Shown here: in pieces, positions 1-9,621 of the stretch
Layout: each line of letters begins with the position of its first letter
Numbering within the stretch: the first letter of the stretch is position 1
Assembly (NCBI GenBank): GCA_025350695.1
Contig: JANXXI010000386.1
Span: 1-64,000, forward strand
Length of the DNA stretch: 64,000 nt
DNA from: Acidobacteriota bacterium
GTDB lineage: Bacteria > Acidobacteriota > Terriglobia > Bryobacterales > Bryobacteraceae
Reading direction: 5' to 3'
Program-made: the position numbers and the translations under genes
The notes under the pieces: model-generated
What the model saw: the letters and a program-made list of their open reading frames with translations, nothing else
Database searches by the model: none
What the model was told of the DNA's origin: nothing

Positions 1-256
1 GGCCTTGTCCTTGGCCCTGGCCTTGTCCCTGACCTTGCTGGCCCTGTCCTTGCGCTTGCTGACCTTGTCCCTGACCTTGGCCTTGTTTACCTTGCTGATT
101 GCCAGATTGCTGCCCGTTCTGTCCTTGACCTTGGCCTTGGCCTTGCTGGCCCTGTCCTTGCGCTTGCTGACCTTGTCCCTGACCTTGGCCCTGTTTACCT
201 TGCTGATTGCCGGATTGCTGCCCGTTCTGTCCTTGACCTTGCTGACCGTTCTGCCC
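1..256 (-). repeat. Tandem repeat encoding QG/NGQQ low complexity (108-bp unit twice)
   Basis: Inside the DUF4175-like gene, a unit beginning at about 41 recurs at about 149 with few changes. The period of 108 bp equals 36 codons, so the frame is kept. It encodes Gln/Gly/Asn-rich sequence. Shorter CCTTG/CTGGC repeats continue to the left edge. Confidence 0.8.
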
Positions 257-3200
257 CTGGCCTTGACCTTGTTGACCCTGCCGACCGCCTTGAGCCATCC
301 GTTCCATTTGCTCACGCAGCTTTTCCACGCCAGCTAGACCTCTTTCTTTTTCAGACGCTCCCCGCCCTTGGCCGTCGATTGATCTCTCGGCCTGTTGGAT
401 AAGATTCTTCAGCTTGTCCAAATCGTTCGTCACTAGATCCTCAAGCTGACGGACCTGCGGCTGGGCCCCATAGCCGTTCCTAATGTTCCCAGCGTTGTAC
501 TTCATGCGGAGGCCGACTTGGTCCTGTTGCATTAGATTAAGACCTTCCCGGAGCTTGCCAGCCGCATCGCTTCGACCGTTGGTTAGTTCCCGCAAGGCGT
601 CCTGCATGCTTCGCTCAATGCCCTGGAACTTCTCATACATCGCGTCTTTTTCCTGGCCCAGCGCTTGGCTGCTTTGCCCAGATTGCGGGCCTGCATTGGC
701 GTTGGGAAATGCCCGTTTCAGGCGTTCGCTGAAATCCTTCTGCTTGTCGGACAAGTCTGTCGTGCGCTGCGAAAGTTCCCGCACGCGGTCCGACACCTGT
801 TGGCCACGGAGCCCCCCCAGCAAGTCTTTGGCTTCCGAAAGCCGTTCGGCGGCCCGGCGAGCGTCGGCCGCGGATTGCGCAGTCTCAGCCCCTTGCTTTG
901 AATCACCTGCCCGCTGCATATCCCGAGTGGCGGCATCAAGCCGCTCGAGAGCTTGCTTCAATCGAGGGTCAACATCGTTTGCACCGGCCATTTCACGCAG
1001 CCGTTCGCGTTGCGGGGACATCTGCTGCTGCTGACGCTGCTGTTGGCCTCGCGGTCCTTGTTCTTGATTTCGGTTCCCGGCATTCTGCTGATCAGCCTGC
1101 CGCTGCTGTTGCCCACCCTGCTGGCCAGACTGACCTGATTGACCGGATTGTCCAGACTGACCGGATTGTCCTTGCTGGCCTTGCTGGCCTTGCTGCCCCT
1201 GTTGGCCTTGTTGGCCCTGTTGTCCTTGTTGGCCCTGTTGTCCTTGTTGCTGCGAACTTTGCTGGCCTCGGGTAAGCTGCTCCATCTGCTTACGAAGTTC
1301 TTCGGCTTGCCGGCGCAACATGTCTTGCTGCCAGCGCTGTTCGAACGATTGGGGCTGCCGTTGCCTGGCGTCCGCCAACTCTTCTTGCCTTTTGGCAAGC
1401 TGCTTTAGTTTTTCGAGAGCCTCATCCACTTCCTTGGCTTTCTGTTCGGCCGAGGCTTGTTGGCCACTCTCGAATTGATTCTTTTCGGTATCGAGTTCTA
1501 GATCAAAAAGGCTTTCCAACTCGCGGCCGGCTCCGCCACCACCGCCACCTCCACCGCCTTTGCTACCGAAGGCCACCTGGATCTGCTTGAAGATAGCTTC
1601 CGCCCGCATCAGGTATTGCAGCGCTTTCTGCTGATCAGCCAATGAGGGCTGCAGTTGCGCTTCCTTAAGTTTCCCCGAAGCTCCACCCATGGCCTTTACG
1701 GCTTGGTCCATGTTCTTGGCGAACTGCTCGAATTCCGCGCTGCTGCCGCCTGTTTCACGACTTCGCATGCGTTGGGCCAAGCTCTTGGCTTGCTCGCTTA
1801 ACTTGGCCTGCTGTTCGCTCAGGAACTTTGCGCTTTCCTTATTTTGAACCGGTGTGGCGAAACGGTTGCGAAGCTGGTTCCAGGTTGCCGCGATCAGCTC
1901 TTTTTGGCGCTCGGAAACTTTGGCTTCCTGCTCGCCACCACCGCCGCCTCCACCACCGCCCTGCTGCGATTGGGAGTATTCTTTCTCGAAGGGTTGCGCT
2001 TCCAGAAAGTACATATCGGTCTGAGCAGTTGTTTTGGCATCTTTCACCGTCGCGTAAAAACTAACGACATCGCCGGGAACCATATTGAATTCCTCGAGCG
2101 AGAGCATAGTTTTACCCTTGATCTCCTTGCCCCCACCCCCAAGCGCAAGCGTCTTCTCTTCTCCGCCGTTTACGGAGTAGTGCAGTTGCAAATCGCGAAG
2201 CCCGTAATCATCAGTTGCTTCAATTTCAAAAGGAACTTCTTCGATCGGGCTAACCTTCATGTCGCGCCCAGGTCGCTTGACCCGGATCACTGGATCAGCA
2301 TCCTTCCGGGCTTCAATAAAATAGTCGTCGGTAAGACGGACCGGTTGTCCTTCATCCATCGCCGCAATGTAGTACAGCCCATCCTTAGTGATCGGGACAC
2401 GCGCTTCCAACCAGTTGCCTTCCTTGGGCTTCAGTTCGATGCGGGTTCCGTTGTCCAGTACAAGCATTCCCGTAGTAAGGGGCTTGTCGGTTTCAATATT
2501 CAGAATGGCTTGGGTACCTTCAATGGCGCGCAAATCGCCAGCCGGTTCTTCGGTAACCGGCTTCATTCCCAGCGACGAGGGGAACTGGTAGGTGACACGC
2601 ATTTTCTTGACGCTCGGAAGATCGACCGCGGTCAGGGTAAATGTTTCGGACTTGACGCCAGCCCCTTCGACGTAATAGTCGACGCTTTCCGGAAGGCCGG
2701 CAAATAGAAACTCGTAGCCGTTGTTTTGCCCCTGGGAAAGCATGGCCGCTTGTTCCCACTTGCTGCCACTATGGTAGCGGGCGAACATCTTCACGATCGG
2801 AGCATGGAAACCGGTCAACTGCGCGGTAACCATTTGATCCATGCGGCGGCGCACTTTACGACTACCGGGAGTAACTTTGATCGCCTTGTTCAAGCCATTG
2901 ACGCCTGGAGCGTCAATACGGGGCGGGCCGGCCCAAAGCAGATTGGCGCCGTAACCCATGAAGCCCGGGCCGGCGAAAATCAGCCAGGCTAGGATGCCAC
3001 ACAAAGCCAGCGCCGCGGAGGCAAAGCCGGCAATAAAGGAGTTGGGCACAATCGAAGACGGCTCAGCATTGGCAGAAACTTTCAAAGCGTCGGCAGCGAT
3101 GAGTGGCAAAAAGGGATCCTGCTCCTCCTGGTTTTCCTTGTCCGCGAATGTGACCAATCTTTCCCGAAATTCGGGATATTTTTCTTCCATCCGATGCGCC

Positions 3201-3457
3201 GCACGGCGGCGGTTCAAGGCAAGTAGAGGCGCGGCGAGGCCGAAGCACAACGCAACAGCAATCGACAAAAAGAGCACTACTCGCGCGGCGGTGACGAAAC
3301 CGGGAGCGAACTCAAGCGAATTTAAGATGATCACCAGCGCACAAGTCGCCGTGAGGGCCGCGAGCGCTGCGATGGCCAAGCCGCGGGCAGTAGCGCCCCA
3401 ACGGAAACGGCTCTCAATTCTATTCAAATATGCTGCCAATGATTCGCGAGGGTTCAT
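1..3457 (-). CDS. DUF4175-like Gln/Gly-rich membrane protein (3' end outside window)
   Basis: The frame is open from the ATG at 3457 to the left edge, about 1150 codons without a stop. The ORF track misses it because no stop lies in the window. Three hydrophobic segments fall in the first ~170 residues, followed by a beta-rich extracytoplasmic part. A Gly-run linker, a long Gln/Glu/Arg-rich helical part and pure QQG/QG/NGQQ repeats complete the visible protein. Size and layout match DUF4175-type proteins of MoxR/vWA clusters; the family name is from layout, not a search. Its ATG overlaps the upstream stop (ATGA), so it is translationally coupled to the BatA-like gene and is the last visible gene of the operon. 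Confidence 0.75.
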   Translation of the reverse strand, partial: MNPRESLAAYLNRIESRFRWGATARGLAIAALAALTATCALVIILNSLEFAPGFVTAARVVLFLSIAVALCFGLAAPLLALNRRRAAHRMEEKYPEFRERLVTFADKENQEEQDPFLPLIAADALKVSANAEPSSIVPNSFIAGFASAALALCGILAWLIFAGPGFMGYGANLLWAGPPRIDAPGVNGLNKAIKVTPGSRKVRRRMDQMVTAQLTGFHAPIVKMFARYHSGSKWEQAAMLSQGQNNGYEFLFAGLPESVDYYVEGAGVKSETFTLTAVDLPSVKKMRVTYQFPSSLGMKPVTEEPAGDLRAIEGTQAILNIETDKPLTTGMLVLDNGTRIELKPKEGNWLEARVPITKDGLYYIAAMDEGQPVRLTDDYFIEARKDADPVIRVKRPGRDMKVSPIEEVPFEIEATDDYGLRDLQLHYSVNGGEEKTLALGGGGKEIKGKTMLSLEEFNMVPGDVVSFYATVKDAKTTAQTDMYFLEAQPFEKEYSQSQQGGGGGGGGGEQEAKVSERQKELIAATWNQLRNRFATPVQNKESAKFLSEQQAKLSEQAKSLAQRMRSRETGGSSAEFEQFAKNMDQAVKAMGGASGKLKEAQLQPSLADQQKALQYLMRAEAIFKQIQVAFGSKGGGGGGGGGAGRELESLFDLELDTEKNQFESGQQASAEQKAKEVDEALEKLKQLAKRQEELADARQRQPQSFEQRWQQDMLRRQAEELRKQMEQLTRGQQSSQQQGQQGQQGQQGQQGQQGQQGQQGQQGQSGQSGQSGQSGQSGQQGGQQQRQADQQNAGNRNQEQGPRGQQQRQQQQMSPQRERLREMAGANDVDPRLKQALERLDAATRDMQRAGDSKQGAETAQSAADARRAAERLSEAKDLLGGLRGQQVSDRVRELSQRTTDLSDKQKDFSERLKRAFPNANAGPQSGQSSQALGQEKDAMYEKFQGIERSMQDALRELTNGRSDAAGKLREGLNLMQQDQVGLRMKYNAGNIRNGYGAQPQVRQLEDLVTNDLDKLKNLIQQAERSIDGQGRGASEKERGLAGVEKLREQMERMAQGGRQGQQGQGQGQNGQQGQGQNGQQSGNQQGKQGQGQGQGQQAQGQGQQGQGQGQGQNGQQSGNQQGKQGQGQGQGQQAQGQGQQGQGQGQGQGQG
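1130..1256 (-). repeat. Short tandem repeats encoding QQG/QSG runs
   Basis: Repeats of a 9-bp unit (TTGTTGGCC/TTGTTGTCC-like on the plus strand) encode consecutive QQG and SGQ tripeptides in the DUF4175-like protein. This is a second low-complexity block, separate from the one at the left edge. Confidence 0.75.
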
Positions 3458-5508
3458 GCGGCCTCCTTATGTATCTTATCGTCGATTTCATCGTCAACCG
3501 CCTCACCCGTTTCAAGGTGTCGCGACGCGATGAAGCTTTCAGCCAATACGGCCAGTAAAAGTAATGCTAATAGCGGCCGCCAGTAGGTGACAGGTTGCGG
3601 CTTTTCAAAATCGGAAGCGGCGGCTTGTGCGCCGGTGGCGGCGTCAGCCTTGCCCTTATTCTCCCAAAGTGCGAGAGTTTCCGGCGGCACCATGGCAAGG
3701 TTCGATTCAAGCCGCGGCGCATTCACCGCCACCATCGATTGGCGGCCTTGGGCGCGGCGGATTTCGTAGAAACCTTCGCGATCGAGTGAAATGGTTTGGG
3801 CTTTGAGCGATTCTTCAAGCGACAAAACCCGCTTGCCGTCAGGATCTAAAATCTCAATGTTGGTAGCACGCTCCCGTGCCGTGCGAAGTTCAAGGGGTGC
3901 GCCCACAAACATGTTGGTAGCCGATTCCGTTTCGCGCGCCAGCCAGCGAGCCGATTGCTCCACCAAAGGCAGGAAGGTTGGGTGAAGCGGCAGATCGTTC
4001 GCCACGTTATCGAAGGCGGACGCCAACACCATGATGCGGCCTTCCCCCATCTGCTTTTCGGCCATGATCCAGTTGCCGTTCGATACCCGCGCCATGTGAC
4101 GCCAGCCTTGCCCTTGTACGTTTACGATCTGATAGAACTTGACCCGGTCAAGACCGGCGGTTTTAGCAATCACCGGATTCGTGGTGTCCGTCCAGGTGAT
4201 GTTGTAAAAACGCTCCGCACTGCGCGATGCGATGCGGGTTCCGTCAAGCGCATCTCCCGTAACAGGAACTTTGCCGGAGCCGACCGAAGAGCGGCCAAGG
4301 GTAATCAATACCGCGCCGCCGGCGTTGACGTAGCGTTTCAACGAGTCTTCAAAGCTCTGGGCCAGCGGTCCGGGATCGGAGAGAACAATGAAGGCGAACT
4401 TCTCCGGAGATTGGTTGAGGGCTTGTCCGGCGGTAACTACGTCCATCACGAAATTGCCGTTACCGGCGGCCTCCAGCGCGGTGCGATAGTAGAGCGGCGA
4501 ACGGGCGTCGTCGCTGGAGTGAACGAAGAGCACGCGACGGGGGTCGGCGCGTTCGACGGCGAAACGGAAGACGTCGTCGGAAGGAAACTCGTCAGGCGGC
4601 TCGATGCGAATCTCGCATTTATTGAAACCATAGCTGCTATCGAGGGACACGAATTCGACCGAAGCGCGACCGTCAGCGGCGAGGTCAATCGATTTTGAAT
4701 CAAGCGTTTTACCGTTGGCGATAAGCTTCACTTGCTTCTTCGCGGCTGGCGTTGCATAACCAACGATGGTCGCTTGGACGCGAGCCTTCTTTGTGTCAAA
4801 TATGCGGCCCGACGCGGTGACGGTTTCAACCGTCCAATTGGGCTTGGCTGACTCCCGGGTGCGGTGGACGGTCAGTTTCGCGTCGGCAGGCATGGCCAGA
4901 TCGCTAAAGTTAGCGGGCATCGAAGTCTGCTGCGCGTCGGTAAAAAAGTGAACTTCCAGAGGGACGCGTTCGGCTTCGGCGATGCCACGGATCGCCCGGC
5001 CAAGTTCGGAATAATCGCTACGTTCATCGGAAGGGGCGATAGCCTCGACGGAGGCGCGTAGTTGGCCCGGATCGGAAATCATCTGCGACATGGCGCGGGA
5101 GTGCATGCCGACTGCGAGCACTTCAGCGCGGGCGCCGTTGCCAATGCCGGCCGCGAGAGCCGCCGCCTCGCGCTTTGCCTTTTCCAGTTGAGCGCCCTGG
5201 CGCATGCTGAACGAATGATCGACCGCGATGACCACGTTGCGCTTTCCGCTATTGGCGCTGGAAGGCTTCTGGAGGATATATGGTCCGGCAAATAGCAAGG
5301 CCAGTAAGATTAGCAGAAGCAAACGCAGAACGAACAGAAGGATATGCTTCAGCCGCTTATGCTTTACCGAGCTTTGCGTTCGCTTTTCAAAGAACATCAG
5401 CGAGCTGAAGGGCACGGGAATTTGTTTGTGCTGCTTCAGCAAATGAAGATAGATCGGCAGTCCGACGGCCAGTAGGCCACCGAGGAACCATGGAGAGAGG
5501 AATCCCAT
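3454..5508 (-). CDS. BatA-type membrane protein with vWA domain
   Basis: 684 aa. The N-terminus (MGFLSPWFLGGLLAVGLPI) and a second hydrophobic helix at ~58-76 form the double-TM BatA signature. A vWA domain follows from ~87 with the MIDAS motif DHSFS. Residues ~335-480 look like a glutamine-amidotransferase-type Rossmann domain. A last TM helix lies at ~650-665, so most of the protein should face the periplasm. The stop overlaps the next ATG (ATGA), and the upstream DUF58 gene ends 1 bp before its start. In known Bat-type clusters such proteins work with MoxR ATPases; the exact role here is unknown. Confidence 0.88.
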   Translation of the reverse strand: MGFLSPWFLGGLLAVGLPIYLHLLKQHKQIPVPFSSLMFFEKRTQSSVKHKRLKHILLFVLRLLLLILLALLFAGPYILQKPSSANSGKRNVVIAVDHSFSMRQGAQLEKAKREAAALAAGIGNGARAEVLAVGMHSRAMSQMISDPGQLRASVEAIAPSDERSDYSELGRAIRGIAEAERVPLEVHFFTDAQQTSMPANFSDLAMPADAKLTVHRTRESAKPNWTVETVTASGRIFDTKKARVQATIVGYATPAAKKQVKLIANGKTLDSKSIDLAADGRASVEFVSLDSSYGFNKCEIRIEPPDEFPSDDVFRFAVERADPRRVLFVHSSDDARSPLYYRTALEAAGNGNFVMDVVTAGQALNQSPEKFAFIVLSDPGPLAQSFEDSLKRYVNAGGAVLITLGRSSVGSGKVPVTGDALDGTRIASRSAERFYNITWTDTTNPVIAKTAGLDRVKFYQIVNVQGQGWRHMARVSNGNWIMAEKQMGEGRIMVLASAFDNVANDLPLHPTFLPLVEQSARWLARETESATNMFVGAPLELRTARERATNIEILDPDGKRVLSLEESLKAQTISLDREGFYEIRRAQGRQSMVAVNAPRLESNLAMVPPETLALWENKGKADAATGAQAAASDFEKPQPVTYWRPLLALLLLAVLAESFIASRHLETGEAVDDEIDDKIHKEAA

Positions 5509-5509
5509 T

Positions 5510-6397
5510 TTAGTTCCTCCCCTTGCGAAGCGTTAGATATTCGCGCAGTGCGGCGTCGAGCGGGGCGTCTGTCATGATTTGGCAATAATCGAGGCCGTTC
5601 GACTCGGCTTCCGATTTAAGCTCCGCTATGTGAGCGTCGATTTTTGGGCCGTATTCGTTGCGCGCGTAATCGGGCGTCACCTCCACGGTACGATTGGTTT
5701 CGGAATCGACTAGAAGAACGGAATCGCGAAACTTGGGGCGGAGCTCTTGCGGATCAAGCAAGTGGAACAGTACGACATCGTTGCCATGGAACCGCAACGG
5801 CTTGATGGTGTCGACAATTTTCTTGGGAGATTCCCAGAAGTCGGAAACAACGGCGGTGATGCCTCGGCGGCGATGGAATTGCTGGAAATGAAAGAACGGC
5901 TTGGCGTAATCGGTGCGAGCGGCTGGAACGGCTTTGTCCAAGGCATGCAACACCCGGTGAAGTTGCCCTTGGCGCGAGGACGGCTGCACATAGTGGCGGA
6001 TCTCATCGTCGAAAACAAGGACGCCGTAAGCATCCCGCTGAAGGTTCGCCATGTACAACATGCTGGCTGTGAGAAAGCGGCCGTAGTCTATCTTGCTGAC
6101 GCCCGTTGAGGAGAAGCCCATGGAGGCGCTGGCGTCCAGAATGACGGTGACTTGTGAGTTGGTTTCGCCGCGAAAACGCTTCAGGACAATTTTCTCGGTT
6201 CGAGCGAAGACATTCCAATCGACGTGTCGCAGATCATCCCCTTCGGTGTAGGCGCGGTACTCGGCGAACTCCTGACTGAAACCAAAGTCGGGAGAACGAT
6301 GAAGCCCGGAGACGAAGCCGTCAACCACGGTCTTCGCCACAAGTTCGAGGTTGGAGATACTAGCCAACACCGACGGATTGAGAAAGCGCTCGAGCAT
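5510..6397 (-). CDS. DUF58 domain protein (vWA-like MoxR partner)
   Basis: 295 aa with the DUF58 hallmark LRHVDWNVFARTEKI at ~56-70 and a vWA-like part with DASASM at ~88-93. No TM segment is evident, so it is probably cytosolic or peripheral. It lies 5 bp after moxR and 1 bp before the BatA-like gene. DUF58 proteins are the standard companions of MoxR ATPases and are thought to link the ATPase to vWA membrane proteins; that role is from family knowledge. Confidence 0.92.
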   Translation of the reverse strand: MLERFLNPSVLASISNLELVAKTVVDGFVSGLHRSPDFGFSQEFAEYRAYTEGDDLRHVDWNVFARTEKIVLKRFRGETNSQVTVILDASASMGFSSTGVSKIDYGRFLTASMLYMANLQRDAYGVLVFDDEIRHYVQPSSRQGQLHRVLHALDKAVPAARTDYAKPFFHFQQFHRRRGITAVVSDFWESPKKIVDTIKPLRFHGNDVVLFHLLDPQELRPKFRDSVLLVDSETNRTVEVTPDYARNEYGPKIDAHIAELKSEAESNGLDYCQIMTDAPLDAALREYLTLRKGRN

Positions 6398-6402
6398 TCG
6401 TG

Positions 6403-7419
6403 TTAAGCCCTGGGTACGGGAATTGCCTCAAAAATTTTCTTGACCACGGCGTCGGCTTCCACCTTATCGGACTCGGCGTGAAAGTTGAGCAACAGGCGAT
6501 GGCGCAAGATCGGCGCTGCAAGCGCAAGGATGTCTTCGTTCGACACGTTGTAGCGGCGCTTCACCAGCGCCCGAGCCTTGGCGGCAAGCACCAGGAATTG
6601 AGCTCCACGGACGGAGGCGCCAAAGTTCACATACTTCTTAACGAAGTCGGGAGCCAGCACGTCGGTGGGGCGAGTGGCGCGAACGATGGAGATAGCGTAA
6701 TTGGCTACAGAATCGGCGATTGGCACCATGCGAACGAGCTGCTGCATGGCGATGATTTCCTCCGCGTTAGTCACAGGTTGGGCCGTGACATTGGCGGTTG
6801 TTGTTGTGCGCGACAGGACTTCAAACTCTTCTTGGGGCGACAAGTAGCCCATGAGCGTGTTGAACAGGAAGCGATCCAGTTGCGCTTCCGGCAACGGGTA
6901 GGTGCCTTCCATTTCGATCGGGTTCTGGGTGGCCAACACAAAGAATGGTTTCGGCAAAACGTAATTATTGCCGCGCACGGTACAGCATTTTTCCTGCATG
7001 GCTTCGAGCAACGCCGATTGGGTTTTCGGAGGCGTTCGGTTGACTTCGTCGGCCAGCAGCACGTTAGTGAAGATTGGGCCCGGGACAAAGGTCCACTTAC
7101 GCCGGCCGTTAGTCTCATCCTCTTCAATGATGTCGGTGCCGGTGATATCGGTCGGCATCAGATCGGGTGTGAATTGAATGCGCTTGAAGGTCAGGCCAAG
7201 CGCGTCTGAAATAGTGCGGACCAAGAGGGTTTTAGCCGTACCAGGCATACCAGTAATCAAACAATGTCCGCCGACGAACAAGCTGATGAGCACTTGTTCG
7301 ACGACTTCTTCCTGTCCGACGATGACGCCTCGCACTTGGCGGAGAATGTTCTGTTCAATCTCCTGGAAGCGCGAAACGCGCGACTGGATATCGGTAGTAT
7401 CAATTGTGGTGGATGCCAT
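6403..7419 (-). CDS. moxR: MoxR family AAA+ ATPase
   Basis: 338 aa. Walker A GMPGTAKT at 57-64, Walker B LLADEVNR at ~121-128 and a sensor region (LATQNP) are intact, as in active MoxR proteins. This is the only ATPase of the operon and so the likely chaperone motor acting on the vWA proteins around it. It lies 3 bp after the TPR/peptidase gene and 5 bp before DUF58. What it assembles or activates cannot be told from sequence. Confidence 0.95.
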   Translation of the reverse strand: MASTTIDTTDIQSRVSRFQEIEQNILRQVRGVIVGQEEVVEQVLISLFVGGHCLITGMPGTAKTLLVRTISDALGLTFKRIQFTPDLMPTDITGTDIIEEDETNGRRKWTFVPGPIFTNVLLADEVNRTPPKTQSALLEAMQEKCCTVRGNNYVLPKPFFVLATQNPIEMEGTYPLPEAQLDRFLFNTLMGYLSPQEEFEVLSRTTTTANVTAQPVTNAEEIIAMQQLVRMVPIADSVANYAISIVRATRPTDVLAPDFVKKYVNFGASVRGAQFLVLAAKARALVKRRYNVSNEDILALAAPILRHRLLLNFHAESDKVEADAVVKKIFEAIPVPRA

Positions 7420-7422
7420 TTT

Positions 7423-9621
7423 CTATTTATCCGTAAGCTCCAAAAGCAATTTCTGCGCGGGCCTGAAGCCTGGCGCGGTTTCAAGCGCACTTACTAAACT
7501 CTCTTTGGCCGCGGCTGTGTTGCCGGAGGCGCGCTGGGCGCGAGCCAAATTGTACCAGGAGGCTGCCGCGTCAACCGGCTTGGAGTTGACGGCCGCGGTG
7601 AATTCGCGCACGGCTCCAGCGTTGTTATTTTGTTCCAGCCACAATTCACCCAACTTGCGGTGCAGATCTTCATCCTGCATGGGGTAGAAGTAATTGATAC
7701 GGTCGTAGACGGCCGCGGCTTCCTTCTTGTTACCCTTCTCTTCGAGAAGCTTTCCTAGTTTCTTTAGTACTTCCCTGTCTCGTCCGCCGATTTTGGCGTA
7801 CTTGTTCAGTTCGGTAATAGCCGATTCCTTGTCGTTCTTTGCTAGATAGCTGTCGGCCAACATTTCGTATGTGTTCCCGGCTTCGACGTATTCGGGGTAG
7901 AGGTCTTGGATAGCCAGAGCTTGCTTGATTACTTCGTCGTATTTCTTTTCCTTAAACAGCGTGACAGTTTGTTTCAGTTTGCCGCGCCACTCTTCAAAGT
8001 TCTTAACAGTTTTACCGACTTGCTTATCCAGCCAAGCGAGGAACTCTTTGTCGAAATCTTCCGGCTTCATGCCCAGCTTCTTTTCGACGATCTGTTCGGT
8101 TGTAAGTTTTTCGTTGAAACCGTTCATCATTTCAAGCAGCTTGTCAAAGCCCCAACGCTCGTTGATGTAGTCGCAAATCTTGCCCGCCTGGAAGTAGCTG
8201 ACGGAGACTTGCGCGGGATACTTGGGGCGGACAAAGCCGGAGTTTAGCGTGGCGATGGGCAGAAGTTTTTTATCGCGAATTGCCGTAATTCCTTCGACCG
8301 AGAATCGGTCACCCCATTCCGGGTTGTTGGCGGTTTCTTCGTGCATCGCCATGCCTTCGGCAAACCAGCGGTCCACGCGGTGATGCGTGGCCGTGAGAAC
8401 GAAAACGTGATCGAGCTCATGCCATAACGTGCTGGCCCAGTGGAACGTGCCGGGCTTTCGTCCGGAGGGGGAGTCCATGGCGACTACCGAACCGAAGGTG
8501 ACGCCTAAGGCGCCAAGGCCCGGAAGACCCATGGTGCGCACGGCGAAATCGTCATGATCGGGGTAAACCTCCAAGCGCACTGGGCCGGGCAGTTTCATCT
8601 TGTACTTCTTTTCGTAAGTGGCGATGGCCCGTTCAAGCTCCGGTTGAAAGTAGAGCAGGAGCAGCGCGGATTCCTTTTTATGGAGGCGAATGTCGGTAGC
8701 CGGCGTGGTGTACTTTTCAAAGTTCTTGTAGCTATCCAACAGCGTGAGGGTGTTGACCGTGGCAGCATTCTTATACTCGCGTTCGTAGCATTCTTCCAGT
8801 AGCTTCTTGGCTTCAACGTCGTGGCCGAGGCGCATGAGGTTCACGGCAAGTTCCGATTTTGCCTCGAGCAGATCGGGGTCGAGTTCGATTGCTTTGCGAT
8901 AGAGCTTGATGCCTTCTTCGTAGCGGCGGTTGATGACAAAAAAGTGCGCGGCGATGGACCAGGCTTTGCCGTATGTGGGATTGATTTTTAGAATTTTGTC
9001 GATGAACTGCGCCGGATCGCGATCATTCAACATGAAGACGGTGGCCTCAATGGCAAGCGCGTCCAGCGATTCCGGATCCAGTTTTTCGGCGCGTGCAGCT
9101 TCTTCTCCGGCCAGGATTTCGTTGCCTTCGTCAAGAGCAAGACGAGCGAGCAGCTCCTGAGCTTCCACCAAAGTTGGGTCTAGCTTAAGAGCCTCGTTGG
9201 CTTGTTGCACAGCCTTGGACTCAAATGAATCGGCGGCTACCAACGCCAAGCCGAGGTGGGCGGGCGCGTAATCCTTGTTGATTTCGAGTGCTTCGGCGAA
9301 CAAGTCCGCGGCATCTGATTTTTGGAAATGCTCAAGGTACATGCGGCCCCAACGGACGCGAATTTCCGGGTCCTTTGGTTTCGCATCGACGGCCTTTCTA
9401 AAAAGGTCGTTGGCGGCCTTGTAATTCTTCAGGCCCCAGAAACCTTCAGCGATTAGGGCGGCATCCTTCGATTCCACTAGCTTGTTGTAGCAGGCGGTAG
9501 CTTGCTCGCGACGTCCGTGCTTGCGGTGATCTTCACAAGTTGCTACTGGCCCACGAACAGGCGGGGTTGCCGCGTAGTTGCAGGACGAAAGGAAGAGGAG
9601 GGCAGCCGTGAGGAATCTCAT
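7423..9621 (-). CDS. TPR lipoprotein with HExxH (gluzincin-type) peptidase domain
   Basis: 732 aa. The N-terminus ends in a lipobox-like LSSC at ~11-14, so it is probably a lipoprotein. TPR-like helices fill ~40-300. A metallopeptidase domain follows with HELDH at 401-405 and a downstream EGMAMHEE at ~422-429, the gluzincin pattern of two His plus Glu. TPRs resume at ~560-732. Its ATG overlaps the stop of the caspase-like gene (ATGA). It carries the only intact peptidase signature in the operon. Substrate unknown. Confidence 0.85.
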   Translation of the reverse strand: MRFLTAALLFLSSCNYAATPPVRGPVATCEDHRKHGRREQATACYNKLVESKDAALIAEGFWGLKNYKAANDLFRKAVDAKPKDPEIRVRWGRMYLEHFQKSDAADLFAEALEINKDYAPAHLGLALVAADSFESKAVQQANEALKLDPTLVEAQELLARLALDEGNEILAGEEAARAEKLDPESLDALAIEATVFMLNDRDPAQFIDKILKINPTYGKAWSIAAHFFVINRRYEEGIKLYRKAIELDPDLLEAKSELAVNLMRLGHDVEAKKLLEECYEREYKNAATVNTLTLLDSYKNFEKYTTPATDIRLHKKESALLLLYFQPELERAIATYEKKYKMKLPGPVRLEVYPDHDDFAVRTMGLPGLGALGVTFGSVVAMDSPSGRKPGTFHWASTLWHELDHVFVLTATHHRVDRWFAEGMAMHEETANNPEWGDRFSVEGITAIRDKKLLPIATLNSGFVRPKYPAQVSVSYFQAGKICDYINERWGFDKLLEMMNGFNEKLTTEQIVEKKLGMKPEDFDKEFLAWLDKQVGKTVKNFEEWRGKLKQTVTLFKEKKYDEVIKQALAIQDLYPEYVEAGNTYEMLADSYLAKNDKESAITELNKYAKIGGRDREVLKKLGKLLEEKGNKKEAAAVYDRINYFYPMQDEDLHRKLGELWLEQNNNAGAVREFTAAVNSKPVDAAASWYNLARAQRASGNTAAAKESLVSALETAPGFRPAQKLLLELTDK

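Noticed and set aside
1-330. Short regular repeats as a CRISPR array
   Set aside because: No spacers of constant size; the repeats keep a reading frame and encode QG runs.
5-1408. Leu-rich plus-strand ORFs (5-337, 953-1138, 1139-1408)
   Set aside because: They are antisense shadows of the Gln/Gly repeats of the minus-strand DUF4175-like gene.
1844-3533. Plus-strand ORFs 1844-2707 and 2958-3533
   Set aside because: The minus strand is open through the whole region with a coherent membrane protein; these have no family pattern.
3955-7209. Plus-strand ORFs 3955-4698 and 6400-7209
   Set aside because: Antisense to the BatA-like and MoxR genes, which have clear motifs.
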